64,000 bases of DNA from Clostridia bacterium. GTDB taxonomy: Bacteria; Bacillota; Clostridia; Oscillospirales; QAKW01. The DNA is taken from the NCBI GenBank assembly GCA_017464525.1, contig JAFTZM010000026.1:1-64000 (forward strand). Reading direction: 5' to 3'. The position numbers and the translations under genes were made by a program. Under the pieces are notes generated by a model that did not search any database, was not told the DNA's origin, and worked only from the letters and a program-made list of their open reading frames with translations. Below are positions 7,510 through 14,990 of this stretch, piece by piece; position 1 is the first letter of the stretch; every line of letters begins with the position of its first letter.

Positions 7510-8361
7510 TCAAAAGCAAGCTGGCTTTTGTTGATTCAACAATTCAAAAAGCATCCGGATCTCCTCTTCGGTGATCTCCAGATGGTGCGCCACCGCCAGA
7601 GCCTGCTCATATTCCGGCGTGGTTCTGAGCATCTTATTGCGGTAAAAATCATACTTTACATAGGCCAGCAGGTAATGAGCGATGGCCTGATTGCCGATGG
7701 CGATGGCTGCCTGCAGGTATTCCTCGATTTGCCTGATCACCGATTTATTCACTAAAAAGGGCCGCTTTCCGCCAAGCAGCGCAACTGCTGCATAAAAATA
7801 CAGCTCCGGATTGGAAATATCCGTCTGCAACGCCTTTTGAAAGGCGGCCTGCGCCTGATCGTACAGCTTATAGTTCAAAAATCGCACTCCGGCCGCAAAA
7901 TCCGCATTGGTATCCTTTGGGCGCTCATCGGCCGAAAGACGCTTGCTGACCAGCAGTTTTTCGATCTTCCCGATCATTGCATCAAAATACTCTGTGGAAG
8001 CGGAGACGCCTTCAAAATAGCGAAGGGCATCGATATCTGCCGGAAGGCTCTCCGGGAAAGCAAAATTCCGCATCATCACCGGAATGATATTCTTTTTACT
8101 CTGAATGGCGTGGGCAATCTCCAGCCGCACCCAGTCGTTTTCCTCCAGGCAGCGGTCCAGCCCGTTTGGAGGCAGGATCACCAGCACATCCTCGCATTGA
8201 TCGATGGCCGAAAAGATCTGTTCATTAAACGCGCCGGAGCGCATGGACTCAATATCATAAAAAACATGATAGCCCAGCCCCTTCAGTTTATCGGATACCC
8301 GGCCGGTAAGATCCTCGCCGCCTTCCCGGCGGTAACTGATAAAAATCTGATAATCTTCCAT
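7510..8361 (-). CDS. TIR-domain protein with C-terminal helical repeats
   Basis: The product has 283 residues. Residues about 4-137 form a TIR_2-type domain: YQIFISYRREGG (beta A and box 1), YHVFYDIESM (the BB-loop region of bacterial TIRs), DVLVILPPNGL and NDWVRLEI. In enzymatic TIRs the Glu of the W-x-x-x-E motif is catalytic for NAD+ cleavage; here W77 and E81 match. Residues about 150-283 contain alternating helices with TPR-like spacing (FLNYKLYDQAQAAFQKAL). No effector nuclease, STING or Thoeris ThsA is adjacent. Many such Firmicutes proteins are uncharacterised, so the role (defence, signalling, or NADase) is open. Confidence 0.85.
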   Translation of the reverse strand: MEDYQIFISYRREGGEDLTGRVSDKLKGLGYHVFYDIESMRSGAFNEQIFSAIDQCEDVLVILPPNGLDRCLEENDWVRLEIAHAIQSKKNIIPVMMRNFAFPESLPADIDALRYFEGVSASTEYFDAMIGKIEKLLVSKRLSADERPKDTNADFAAGVRFLNYKLYDQAQAAFQKALQTDISNPELYFYAAVALLGGKRPFLVNKSVIRQIEEYLQAAIAIGNQAIAHYLLAYVKYDFYRNKMLRTTPEYEQALAVAHHLEITEEEIRMLFELLNQQKPACF

Positions 8362-8429
8362 ATGATTCCTCCTTCCATAAGTATATCAAAGTACGTTGCA
8401 CGATTCAACTCTTTTTTATCTTTTTCGTC

Positions 8430-8467
8430 AAAAAAGTCCCAACAGATAATTCTGTTGGGACTTTTCT
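8430..8467 (-). terminator. Rho-independent terminator after the 8466-9131 gene
   Basis: Read on the minus strand: AAAAGTCCCAACAGA, short loop, TCTGTTGGGACTTTTTT. The stem overlaps the stop codon of the upstream membrane protein gene and separates it from the TIR gene. The stem core CCCAACAGA is the same as in the mntP palindromes. Confidence 0.85.
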
Positions 8468-9131
8468 ATTTTGTTTCCACCCGTGCCCATCGGCAATAGG
8501 GCTCCTCTAGGGCGCCTTCATAATACCAGAAGACCAGGGTATCCCCCTCCTCGGCAAGCCGATACGCCTCGGACGATACAGAAAAGCTCAGGGTCTCTCC
8601 CTGCCATTCCACCTCCAGCAGATACCGGGAAATTTTCCTGCGCCCGTGATGATGATCCTTATCCAGGATCTCCTCTGCATAGACCTGCGGCTCCGACGGA
8701 TCAAAAAGATAGTTGATGTGCTGCAGCAGCACCCAGCTTACCAGAAAGGTACAGACTGCCGTGACCAGAGCCAGTGTAGCTGCCGATTTCCAGCCGTACC
8801 TCTTTTTCCAAAGCGCCGGCAGCAGAAAGACCCCTGCCGCCAGGCCCGCAAAGGCGAGGGAGCTTTTCCAGAATACCAGGCCGCTCTGCAGAAAAGTATA
8901 ATCCAGGCTTTGCTGCAAACAGACCGTAAAAACCACGACCCCGCCGCCGAGACAGATCGGCGCAGCCTTATTCAGGCGTTGAGATTTCAGAAGGATCAGC
9001 CCTGCTCCGATCAGTAACAGCTCCAGCAAACAGACCAGCGCTAAGCCGACTTTATAGCATGCTGCATAATCGCAGATGAGATAAACCGGAATTGCCAGCA
9101 AAAAATACAGATGCTTCGAGCCTTTCATCAT
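8466..9131 (-). CDS. Membrane protein of unknown function
   Basis: The product has 221 residues with about five membrane helices in the first 130 residues (LYFLLAIPVYLICDYAA, LVCLLELLLIGAGLIL, LGGGVVVFTVCL, SLAFAGLAAGVFLLPAL, AATLALVTAVCTFLVSWVLL) and a soluble beta-rich tail with a HHHGRRKISRYLLEVEW segment. The tail (tandem beta strands ending CRWARVE) recalls DUF3592-type extracytoplasmic domains, but I cannot assign it. It overlaps by four bases with the LtaS-like gene upstream, so it is probably co-translated and may modify or assist that enzyme. Confidence 0.65.
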   Translation of the reverse strand: MMKGSKHLYFLLAIPVYLICDYAACYKVGLALVCLLELLLIGAGLILLKSQRLNKAAPICLGGGVVVFTVCLQQSLDYTFLQSGLVFWKSSLAFAGLAAGVFLLPALWKKRYGWKSAATLALVTAVCTFLVSWVLLQHINYLFDPSEPQVYAEEILDKDHHHGRRKISRYLLEVEWQGETLSFSVSSEAYRLAEEGDTLVFWYYEGALEEPYCRWARVETK

Positions 9132-10993
9132 GGCAGCTTACCTCCGGAATCCTGTGCCAGATAAAACTGGGTGATTTTCATTTGGGCCAAAAGCTCCTTC
9201 TGCTCCTCGGAAAGGCCGCTATAGGGCACCAGGCCTTCATCCACCAGATACCGATCATTGGTGGTAACCACCGGCAGCGCCGCCATGACCTGATCACTCA
9301 GCTTCAGGTAGGAGGGGCCCTCCCAGCCGCATTGCTCAAACAGTACATTCATCAGATAGCAGGGGCTGATAGTGGGGCCGTTGCCGGAAAGCTCCTTCCC
9401 CAGCACTTCCTTGGCCGCATCGTTGGCCCAGATCAGATATTCGGTGTTATAATGATTATAAAAACTTTCATCGTCGTTGGAAAATACGTCGATCCCCAAG
9501 GCTTTATAGGTGCTGCTGGATTCCCCCAGCCAGGGCTTATGATCCCCGAAAAGAACCAGCACCACCGGCTCCTCAGACGCCCGGAAGGATTCCACCATCT
9601 CCCACATCCGCAGGCCGGTATCGGAGATGCCATCCAGATAGTTATTCACAATATAATAATCCTCATCAGCCAGATCGCCCTGAGGAACATAGACGGTTTC
9701 GCCGTTCAGGGCTGTGGAACTGTAGGGGCCGTGGTTCTGGTAGGTTACATTAAAGGAGAAGACCTTCTCGCCCGCCTCCATCTTTTCCAGAGCCAGGCGG
9801 GTGATCTCCGGCATCAGGAGTTTGTCCCGGGTGACGCCGGTTTCCGCCAATTCATTGAAATAATTATCGATAAACCGATAATTTTCAATTCCCAAATTCG
9901 CATTTATATTCTGCCGGTTATAAAACGCTTTATAGCCTGCATGGTTTCCTTCCACTGCATACCCCTGCTCCGCAAAATAGCGGGCATAGCTCCAGCTGGC
10001 CCGGCGGAAGCTGGTCAGATTGGAAAATCCGGTGAGAACACACCGCTCTGTATTGATGGTACCGCCGGCAAAGATATTGGTCACCAGCTCTCCGCAGTAG
10101 CTTTCCTCCTGCAATTTATGATAATATTCATAGGGATCGGCACCGGTGATCAAGTCTGTATAATCCGAGAGATCTACATAAGCCTCCAGCATCACCGAGA
10201 TGACACTCACCTGCTTGTCCGCGGGAATGGGATCATTCTCCCGGGCAGTCAACAGCTCCTCTGCCTTTTTTTCGCTGTAGCCCTCAGGGGACTGCGGAAA
10301 GGCGTTCTGAATACTGTAAATAAACGGATAAATGCCGCCCCGGGAAATATAGTTGTTATTCTGGAACATGGGATTCAGCAGGTTCCAGACCTTTAAGGAA
10401 TTATAGACATCCGAAGAGGTATAAGGGCCGGTATATAAAAATACGCAAGCAGCGACCACCGCCGCCGGCATCACGATCCGGAAGCTGAAATGAGGCATCT
10501 TTCCCCGGAAAAAGAGGAAGAACACCACCGTACCCAACACCACCAGACCCAAGGCCACCAGCATCTGCCAGGTGACCGTCACATAGGATTCCGACATCTG
10601 CAAGGCTTCCTGAAAGATGGTAAGATCCTCGGCAAAGATGGGGTCATCCCGGGCCATCAGCTTCCAATATTCCGCAAAGGAATAGGCAAGGCAGACCGCC
10701 CCGCCGCTGAGAAAGCCGATCCATGCCCGGTTGGTGGCAAACCAAAGGAGCAGGCTGATCAGCAGGTAGGGCAGGGTGTTCAGCACCAATAGGGTGGGAT
10801 TTTGCAAATAATAGCGAAACAGTGATAGCTTATAGGAGCCGGTAGCAAAATAAAGCCCCAGCAATCCCAAGCAGGCTCCCGCCAGGATCAGCGCCGCAAG
10901 GGTCACAACAGTCAGCATCCACTGGTATTTCTTGGATTTTTCCCGGGGATCAAATTTTGAAAAAAAGGCTGTTTGATGAATCTTTTTAAGCAA
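9128..10993 (-). CDS. LtaS-like sulfatase-fold phosphoglycerol transferase
   Basis: The enzyme has five N-terminal membrane helices and an extracellular sulfatase-fold domain. Family members transfer glycerol-phosphate from phosphatidylglycerol to lipoteichoic acid or related cell-surface glycans. The nucleophile region is GGTINTE (Thr at about residue 312-319 depending on the start), matching the G-G-T-x-x-x-E motif, and the metal site LFGDHKPW lies about 170 residues later. The longest frame begins at a TTG (11014) with no ribosome site; TTG at 10993 has AGAGGAG nine bases upstream and is preferred (621 residues). It starts the operon with the 8466 gene. The exact polymer is unknown. Confidence 0.9.
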   Translation of the reverse strand: MLKKIHQTAFFSKFDPREKSKKYQWMLTVVTLAALILAGACLGLLGLYFATGSYKLSLFRYYLQNPTLLVLNTLPYLLISLLLWFATNRAWIGFLSGGAVCLAYSFAEYWKLMARDDPIFAEDLTIFQEALQMSESYVTVTWQMLVALGLVVLGTVVFFLFFRGKMPHFSFRIVMPAAVVAACVFLYTGPYTSSDVYNSLKVWNLLNPMFQNNNYISRGGIYPFIYSIQNAFPQSPEGYSEKKAEELLTARENDPIPADKQVSVISVMLEAYVDLSDYTDLITGADPYEYYHKLQEESYCGELVTNIFAGGTINTERCVLTGFSNLTSFRRASWSYARYFAEQGYAVEGNHAGYKAFYNRQNINANLGIENYRFIDNYFNELAETGVTRDKLLMPEITRLALEKMEAGEKVFSFNVTYQNHGPYSSTALNGETVYVPQGDLADEDYYIVNNYLDGISDTGLRMWEMVESFRASEEPVVLVLFGDHKPWLGESSSTYKALGIDVFSNDDESFYNHYNTEYLIWANDAAKEVLGKELSGNGPTISPCYLMNVLFEQCGWEGPSYLKLSDQVMAALPVVTTNDRYLVDEGLVPYSGLSEEQKELLAQMKITQFYLAQDSGGKLP

Positions 10994-11051
10994 GGGCTTG
11001 CACTCCTCTAACAAGTTTTTCTTTTTATTATATACCCCAGATGTGAAAAAA

Positions 11052-11561
11052 TCAACAACTGCTTTTCTTATACCGAATTATTGCAATAACCGAGGAGGTG
11101 ATGCCGGCCAGCTGGGCGAACACCGCTGTGGATCCCAGGATCAGGTGGTAGACCGTCCAGACCGACATATTTCCCATCAAAAACAATCGCACATACTGCT
11201 CCTTTTTCTGGAAGACCGAAAGCATATACAGCATCGCCGCCAGGATGGAAAGCAGATCCATAGGCTTTTCATAACCCATGATGCCAAGGGACAGATAAAG
11301 AGCCAGGAAAATGATCTTTTCCGCCAGGGTGACCTTGGTGCCCCGATGATCATGCCACAGCGAGACTCCGATCTGCACACAGGCCAGGCAGTTGACCAGT
11401 ACTGCCGAGTTGATCTGATCCAGCAGCAGGATATTCGCCGCCGCCAGTAGGTTGACTGCTACCGAAACCAGTAGCATCTGCCATTTTTTCTTCATCTGGA
11501 GGGAGATCACCACCCCCGCCGTTACTAAAATGCCAAGGATCTGGCCGATATAATAAGTCAT
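11052..11561 (-). CDS. YgjV-family inner-membrane protein
   Basis: The product has 169 residues and five to six membrane helices. The pattern (IGQILGILVTAGVVISLQMKK, NLLAAANILLLDQINSAV, C-terminal AQLAGITSSVIAIIRYKK) fits the YgjV/Imp-YgjV family, with the typical Q and K residues after the first helix. Function of the family is unknown. The start has GGAGAG upstream. It stands alone, followed by the LtaS-like gene on the same strand after 38 bases. Confidence 0.8.
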   Translation of the reverse strand: MTYYIGQILGILVTAGVVISLQMKKKWQMLLVSVAVNLLAAANILLLDQINSAVLVNCLACVQIGVSLWHDHRGTKVTLAEKIIFLALYLSLGIMGYEKPMDLLSILAAMLYMLSVFQKKEQYVRLFLMGNMSVWTVYHLILGSTAVFAQLAGITSSVIAIIRYKKSSC

Positions 11562-11899
11562 TTTTACTCTCCTGCCTTTAAAATCAGCTTTATTATATAG
11601 GAGGAAAGCGGAAAAAGCAATAGAAATATGGTTGGATTTGAACGAACCGGGGGTTCTCCTTGCTTAAAAGGCAGCAGATGATCCAAGCCTTGATCAGCAA
11701 GCTCGGCAAGGGGAGCAAAAAAATAACACCACCCAATTGGGTGGTATAAAGCTTTCGCATTCGTTCCTGCTATTCTAAAGCAGGCCGACACATGGACTGC
11801 CCCCACAAGGGAGGCACACCCTCTGCCAACCAAGAATTCTTCGCCCGCAGGGCTCGATATTCTTGGAGCAGGAGGGCGTCGAACGTGGCACGAGCAATG
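11562..11899. other. Non-coding tract with tRNA-derived debris
   Basis: No gene is visible in about 340 bases. Near 11631-11660 the minus-strand sequence GGTTCGTTCAAATCCAACC looks like a tRNA T-arm. At 11709-11743 there is a partial copy of the stem ACCACCCAATTGGGTGGT found again at 11923-11940. The tract seems to be decayed copies of the tRNA-Asn end and its terminator. Confidence 0.4.
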
Positions 11900-11962
11900 G
11901 AACAGGGGGAGCAAAAAATAACACCACCCAATTGGGTGGTGTTATTTTTTGGCTCCCCCTGT
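11900..11962 (-). terminator. Terminator of the tRNA-Glu/tRNA-Asn unit inside a long palindrome
   Basis: Bases 11913-11950 are a perfect 38-base palindrome (half AAAAAATAACACCACCCAA), which on the minus strand directly follows tRNA-Asn and ends in TTTTTT, so it works as an intrinsic terminator. The palindrome is extended by an inverted copy of the tRNA 3' end: AACAGGGGGAGC at 11901-11912 mirrors GGCTCCCCCTGTT at 11951-11963. Confidence 0.8.
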
Positions 11963-12025
11963 TGGACTCGAACCAACGACCCTGCGGTTAACAGCCGCAT
12001 GCTCTACCAACTGAGCTAAGGAGGA
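11950..12025 (-). tRNA. tRNA-Asn (anticodon GTT)
   Basis: Read on the minus strand, the 76 bases begin TCCTCCTTAGCTCAGTTGG and end AGGGGGAGCCA. The acceptor stem pairs TCCTCCT with AGGGGGA (one T-G pair), the D-arm has AGCTCAGTTGGTAGAGC, the anticodon loop contains GTT, the T-arm is TTGGTTCGAGTCCAA, and CCA is encoded. It is followed by the palindromic terminator and preceded by tRNA-Glu six bases upstream, so both are one transcript. Confidence 0.95.
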
Positions 12026-12031
12026 ATATCT

Positions 12032-12106
12032 TGGTGACCCCTGGGAGAATCGAACTCCCGATTTCAGCGTGAGAGGCTGACGTCTTAGCCGCTTGACCAA
12101 GGGGCC
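12032..12106 (-). tRNA. tRNA-Glu (anticodon CTC)
   Basis: Read on the minus strand, 75 bases begin GGCCCCTTGGTCAAGCGG and end AGGGGTCACCA. The anticodon stem TCAGC/GCTGA closes the loop CTCTCAC, giving anticodon CTC for the GAG codon. CCA is encoded. It is the first gene of the tRNA-Glu/tRNA-Asn pair. Confidence 0.95.
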
Positions 12107-12194
12107 TTCTTGAATGCTTGATTATTATACTCTCTTCTGGCCAAAATGTCAATATCTTTATTGAAAAAATTTTAAAAAAATTTTGTCTTTTTTA

Positions 12195-12259
12195 TTCGAC
12201 TTTATTCGACAATTTTGGTGATTGTTTATGTTGCCTTTTCGGCAAATTTCTGCTATACT
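12195..12259 (+). promoter_or_regulatory. Tandem 0A-box-like sites and sigma-A promoter of the Spo0A-like gene
   Basis: TTCGACT (12195-12201) and TTCGACA (12205-12211) lie ten bases apart. The second is the exact reverse complement of the Spo0A 0A box TGTCGAA; the first differs at one base. They sit 20-36 bases upstream of a good promoter: TTGCCT at 12231-12236, 17-base spacer, TATACT at 12254-12259. The position suggests control by Spo0A or autoregulation. Confidence 0.65.
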
Positions 12260-12291
12260 GAGCCCAGCAAACAAAAGAGAGGAAGATATTT

Positions 12292-13038
12292 TTGCATTTT
12301 AATGTTTTGATCGCACTTTCCGATTCCCGGGAGGTGCAGCTGACCGCCGAACGTCTGGAGGCTTATGGCTGTACCATTGCCGGAAGAACCGATAATGGTA
12401 AGCAGATCATTGAGCTGGTGCACAAGCTGCATCCCAATGTGGTGATCATGGAGCCCATCATGCCCGCCATGAACTGCGATGAGATTGCCGCCATTCTGGA
12501 AGATGTTGTTGCTTATCCGCTGGTCAAGATCGTATTTTCATCCTTTCGCAGTAACGAACTTGCCGGCCGGTTTTATTCCAGCGGCGGCGATGCCTTTCTG
12601 CTGGCACCCATCGACATTCATACCACCATACGGCGGATGGAGGACTACATGACCGTGCGGATGCGGCAAAGTAATCAGGGAGAGGTCACCGCCCGGGTCA
12701 GGAATCTGGCACGGCAGGCGCTGGTCCAGCTGAATACCCCGATGAATCTGAACGGCTTTTACTATTTGATGGATGCCATCTCTTTATCTGTTCAGGAGCC
12801 GGAGCTGCTGAAAAACATTATCACCCAGCTTTACCCCAGAATAGCCCGGCTGCATCAGCAATCCATTACCAATATTGAGCGATGTATGCGTACGGCGGTA
12901 GAGCAGACCTTCGAACAGGGTGATATCAAGATCCTTTACCCGCTCTTTTCCTCCACCATCCGTCCCAAGACCGGCAAACCTACCAACGGCTCCTTCATTT
13001 CCGTCCTGACCCATCGGGTGATGGATCAGCTCTACTGA
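12292..13038 (+). CDS. Spo0A-like response regulator with a degenerate receiver
   Basis: The product has 248 residues. Residues about 3-115 form a CheY-like receiver and residues about 145-248 a Spo0A C-terminal DNA-binding domain (NGFYYLMDAISL, ELLKNIITQLYPRIA, NIERCMRTAVEQTFEQGD, GKPTNGSFISVLTHRVMDQL; compare Spo0A ITKVLYPDIA, RVERAIRHAIEVAW, KPTNSEFIAMVADKL). The receiver is unusual: the phospho-acceptor Asp is Glu54 (VVIMEPIMP for VLVLDIIMP), the acidic pair near residue 10 is Ser-Asp, and the conserved Lys before Pro is Ala105 (LLAPID). It may be locked in an active-like state or respond to something other than phosphate. The start is TTG with AGAGGAAG upstream. Whether the genome also has a standard spo0A is unknown. 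Confidence 0.85.
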   Translation: MHFNVLIALSDSREVQLTAERLEAYGCTIAGRTDNGKQIIELVHKLHPNVVIMEPIMPAMNCDEIAAILEDVVAYPLVKIVFSSFRSNELAGRFYSSGGDAFLLAPIDIHTTIRRMEDYMTVRMRQSNQGEVTARVRNLARQALVQLNTPMNLNGFYYLMDAISLSVQEPELLKNIITQLYPRIARLHQQSITNIERCMRTAVEQTFEQGDIKILYPLFSSTIRPKTGKPTNGSFISVLTHRVMDQLY

Positions 13039-13044
13039 TCCGGT

Positions 13045-13650
13045 TCAGCAAAGCTTCAAAAAGCTTTCCAGCACGGGTAATCCGTTCTCCATCCGCTCCG
13101 GGTGGAACTGCACCCCCAGCACCGGCAGCCGTTCGTGGGCCACCGCTTCCACCACTCCGTCCGGAGCCACGCCGATGACCTTTAGCCCGCGCCCCACCTT
13201 GCCGATTCCCTGGTGGTGGCGGCTGTTTACTGTCACTCTTTTTCCGTAAAGCTTTCGCAGCAGCCCGTCGGTCCGGATCTCATGAAAAAGATCCTTCCCC
13301 GGTGCCAGATGCTCGTTGGCGGTGGGAAGGTGCTGCACCAGGCTTCCTCCAAAGGCCACATTGAGGATCTGATTTCCCCGGCAGATGCCTAAGATGGGTT
13401 TTCCTGCCTTTAAAAATAAATGAATACAGGACAGCTCCAGCTGATCCCGCTCCCGGGAGATGCCGAAGCTGCCCTCATTTTTTTCCCCAAAAAGGGCCGG
13501 ATCGGGATCGCCCCCGCCGCAAAGCAGCAGGCCATCAAAGCCGGCAGCATCGGGCTCCACGGCCACCGCGCCCTCTGCGCCCAGCCGCTGCAATGCCTTC
13601 ATGTAGTTGACCGGCATGCCCTCGCCGGCTGTCAGTAAGATCTTTTTCAT
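13045..13650 (-). CDS. Gamma-glutamyl-gamma-aminobutyrate hydrolase-type peptidase C26
   Basis: The product has 201 residues with the class-I glutamine amidotransferase fold. The nucleophile elbow is GICRGNQ and the His-Glu pair is QFHPERME, completing a Cys-His-Glu triad as in PuuD-type hydrolases, which cut gamma-glutamyl bonds. Other family features are LLLCGGGDPDP near residue 45 and NSRHHQGI near 145. It is somewhat shorter than PuuD (about 250). The gene is convergent with the Spo0A-like gene and monocistronic, so the substrate (gamma-glutamyl-GABA or another gamma-glutamyl compound) cannot be set from context. The start has AAGGAGGACTTCC upstream. Confidence 0.85.
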   Translation of the reverse strand: MKKILLTAGEGMPVNYMKALQRLGAEGAVAVEPDAAGFDGLLLCGGGDPDPALFGEKNEGSFGISRERDQLELSCIHLFLKAGKPILGICRGNQILNVAFGGSLVQHLPTANEHLAPGKDLFHEIRTDGLLRKLYGKRVTVNSRHHQGIGKVGRGLKVIGVAPDGVVEAVAHERLPVLGVQFHPERMENGLPVLESFLKLC

Positions 13651-13700
13651 GGAAGTCCTCCTTTTTTTAACATCCTATGAAAAAATGTTTCGAAAAATGC

Positions 13701-13731
13701 TTGACATTTTATACTGTGCGTTGTATAGTAT
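13701..13731 (+). promoter_or_regulatory. PadR gene promoter with candidate autoregulatory operator
   Basis: TTGACA at 13701-13706, a 17-base spacer and TATAGT at 13724-13729 form a near-consensus promoter. A dyad ATACT (13711-13715) / AGTAT (13727-13731) spans the spacer and -10, where PadR repressors commonly bind their own promoters. Confidence 0.65.
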
Positions 13732-13751
13732 TGCGTGAAGGGAGGCATATC

Positions 13752-14075
13752 ATGGATATTCAATTAAAACGTGGCCTGCTGGACATCTGCGTGCTGGCAG
13801 CCATCAAAAACCAGGACTCCTACGGTTATCAGATCATCAAGGACATCAAACCCTATGTCACCATATCGGAATCCACCCTCTATCCCATTTTGCGGCGGCT
13901 GGAGGGCGCCGGATCCCTGACCGTGCGTGGGGCGGAGCACAACGGCCGCCTGCGAAAATACTATAGCATTACCCCTGCCGGTCTGAAACGGCTGGATGCC
14001 TTTGCCGAGGAATGGCAGGAGATCATGGCTATCTATCAATTTATAGCCAAAGCAATGAAACTTGAATCAGCCTGA
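13752..14075 (+). CDS. PadR-family transcriptional regulator
   Basis: The product has 107 residues and is a short PadR winged-helix repressor. Features: MDIQLKRGLLDICVLAAI, DSYGYQIIKDI, SESTLYPILRRLEGAGSLT (recognition helix and wing) and RKYYSITPAGLKRL. It is expected to repress its own operon, which continues with HAAS (DUF1700) and DUF4097 genes, a common envelope-stress cassette in Firmicutes. The start at 13752 follows GGGAGG; a longer frame upstream lacks one. The last nine or so codons (after YQFI) lie inside the left inverted repeat of a MITE-like insertion, so the natural C-terminus may have been replaced. Confidence 0.92.
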   Translation: MDIQLKRGLLDICVLAAIKNQDSYGYQIIKDIKPYVTISESTLYPILRRLEGAGSLTVRGAEHNGRLRKYYSITPAGLKRLDAFAEEWQEIMAIYQFIAKAMKLESA

Positions 14076-14368
14076 AAGGGCGGTTTTTCGATGCTTTTCG
14101 GCTCATTGTCGCCAATAGGCATCAGCCTTATTCGCTCCGCTTCTCCAAAAATCATTCAAAAAACTGCACTTTTCAGGCCGCAGAATTTTGGAACAACGGA
14201 TTTTTCGGTGGCGCGACACAAAACGGAGCAAATCCTGGCGGATTTGCGAGTATTTTTAAGTGACACCCCAAATCTTCGATTTGGTTGGTGGAACTTATGC
14301 AGAGAAAACAAAGCCTCAGCGGAAAATACGTGTTCCAAAATCCGGTTCAAGTATCAATGCTTTGGCTA
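14044..14368. repeat. MITE-like element, about 325 bp, ending in the PadR coding end
   Basis: A 25-base inverted repeat with three mismatches bounds this segment: TAGCCAAAGCAATGAAACTT... at 14044-14068 and its complement at 14344-14368. Both ends carry TA outermost, as for TA-targeting IS630/Tc1-type elements. There is no coding capacity. The interior shares blocks with the 29838-29994 element (TTTCGGTG, TGGCG, GCGAGTATTTT). It separates padR from the HAAS gene. Confidence 0.6.
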
Positions 14369-14387
14369 GTAAGGGAGAACACGACCG

Positions 14388-14990
14388 ATGAATAAACAGC
14401 AATTTTTAACGGAGCTGGCCCGGCGGCTGCAGCAGCTGCCTCCGGCAGATATTGCCCGCTCCCTGGATTATTACGCCGAAATGATCGACGATCGCATAGA
14501 GGACGGTCTTTCGGAGGAGGAAGCGGTGGGTGCCTTGGGCCCCATCGAGGAGATCGCCGGGCAGATCCTGATGGATGCCCCGCTGACTACTCTGGTCAAA
14601 ACAAAAACGACCCCCGCCAGGCGGCTGCAGGGCTGGGAGATCGCTCTGCTGGCCTTGGGATTTCCGGTGTGGTTTCCCTTGCTGCTGGCGGCGGCCGTGA
14701 TGTTTTTTTCAATTTATGTGGTACTTTGGGCAGTCGTAATTTCGCTGTATGCCGCGGATCTGGGGATCGCTACCTCCGCGATCGGGTGCATTGCGGCGGG
14801 GGTGATCACAGCCCTCACTGGCAATCCGGCCGCCGGGCTGGTACTGTGGGGCGCCGGGCTCATCTGCATCGGATTGTCCATGTTATTTTTCTATCTGGCG
14901 GCGCTGGCCGCTAAGGGTGCGGTGTACTGCGGGAAAGCAGTTCTTCGCAGCGTTAAACGGATCCTGATCGGAAAGGGGGACTCCAAATGA
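14388..14990 (+). CDS. DUF1700 / HAAS-domain membrane protein
   Basis: The product has 200 residues. The N-terminal about 75 residues are a HAAS domain: FLTELARRLQQLP, SLDYYAEMIDDRIEDGLSEE, EAVGALGPIEEIAGQIL. Three to four membrane helices follow. HAAS proteins usually sit between a PadR repressor and a DUF4097 protein, exactly as here, and may link the regulator to the membrane. The start at 14388 has GGGAGAAC upstream. The stop overlaps the next start by four bases. The 312-base gap from padR is due to the inserted repeat. Confidence 0.92.
   Translation: MNKQQFLTELARRLQQLPPADIARSLDYYAEMIDDRIEDGLSEEEAVGALGPIEEIAGQILMDAPLTTLVKTKTTPARRLQGWEIALLALGFPVWFPLLLAAAVMFFSIYVVLWAVVISLYAADLGIATSAIGCIAAGVITALTGNPAAGLVLWGAGLICIGLSMLFFYLAALAAKGAVYCGKAVLRSVKRILIGKGDSK

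Noticed and set aside
9092-10396. 434-codon open frame on the plus strand
   Set aside because: It is antisense to the LtaS-like gene, which has the Thr nucleophile and metal motifs. No ribosome site or family match on the plus strand.
11770-12019. Open frames across the tRNA-Asn region
   Set aside because: They are translations of tRNA and terminator DNA, with no ribosome site.
14091-14369. 92-codon open frame between padR and the HAAS gene
   Set aside because: It falls within the MITE-like segment, has no ribosome site or recognised domain, and ends at the right inverted repeat.
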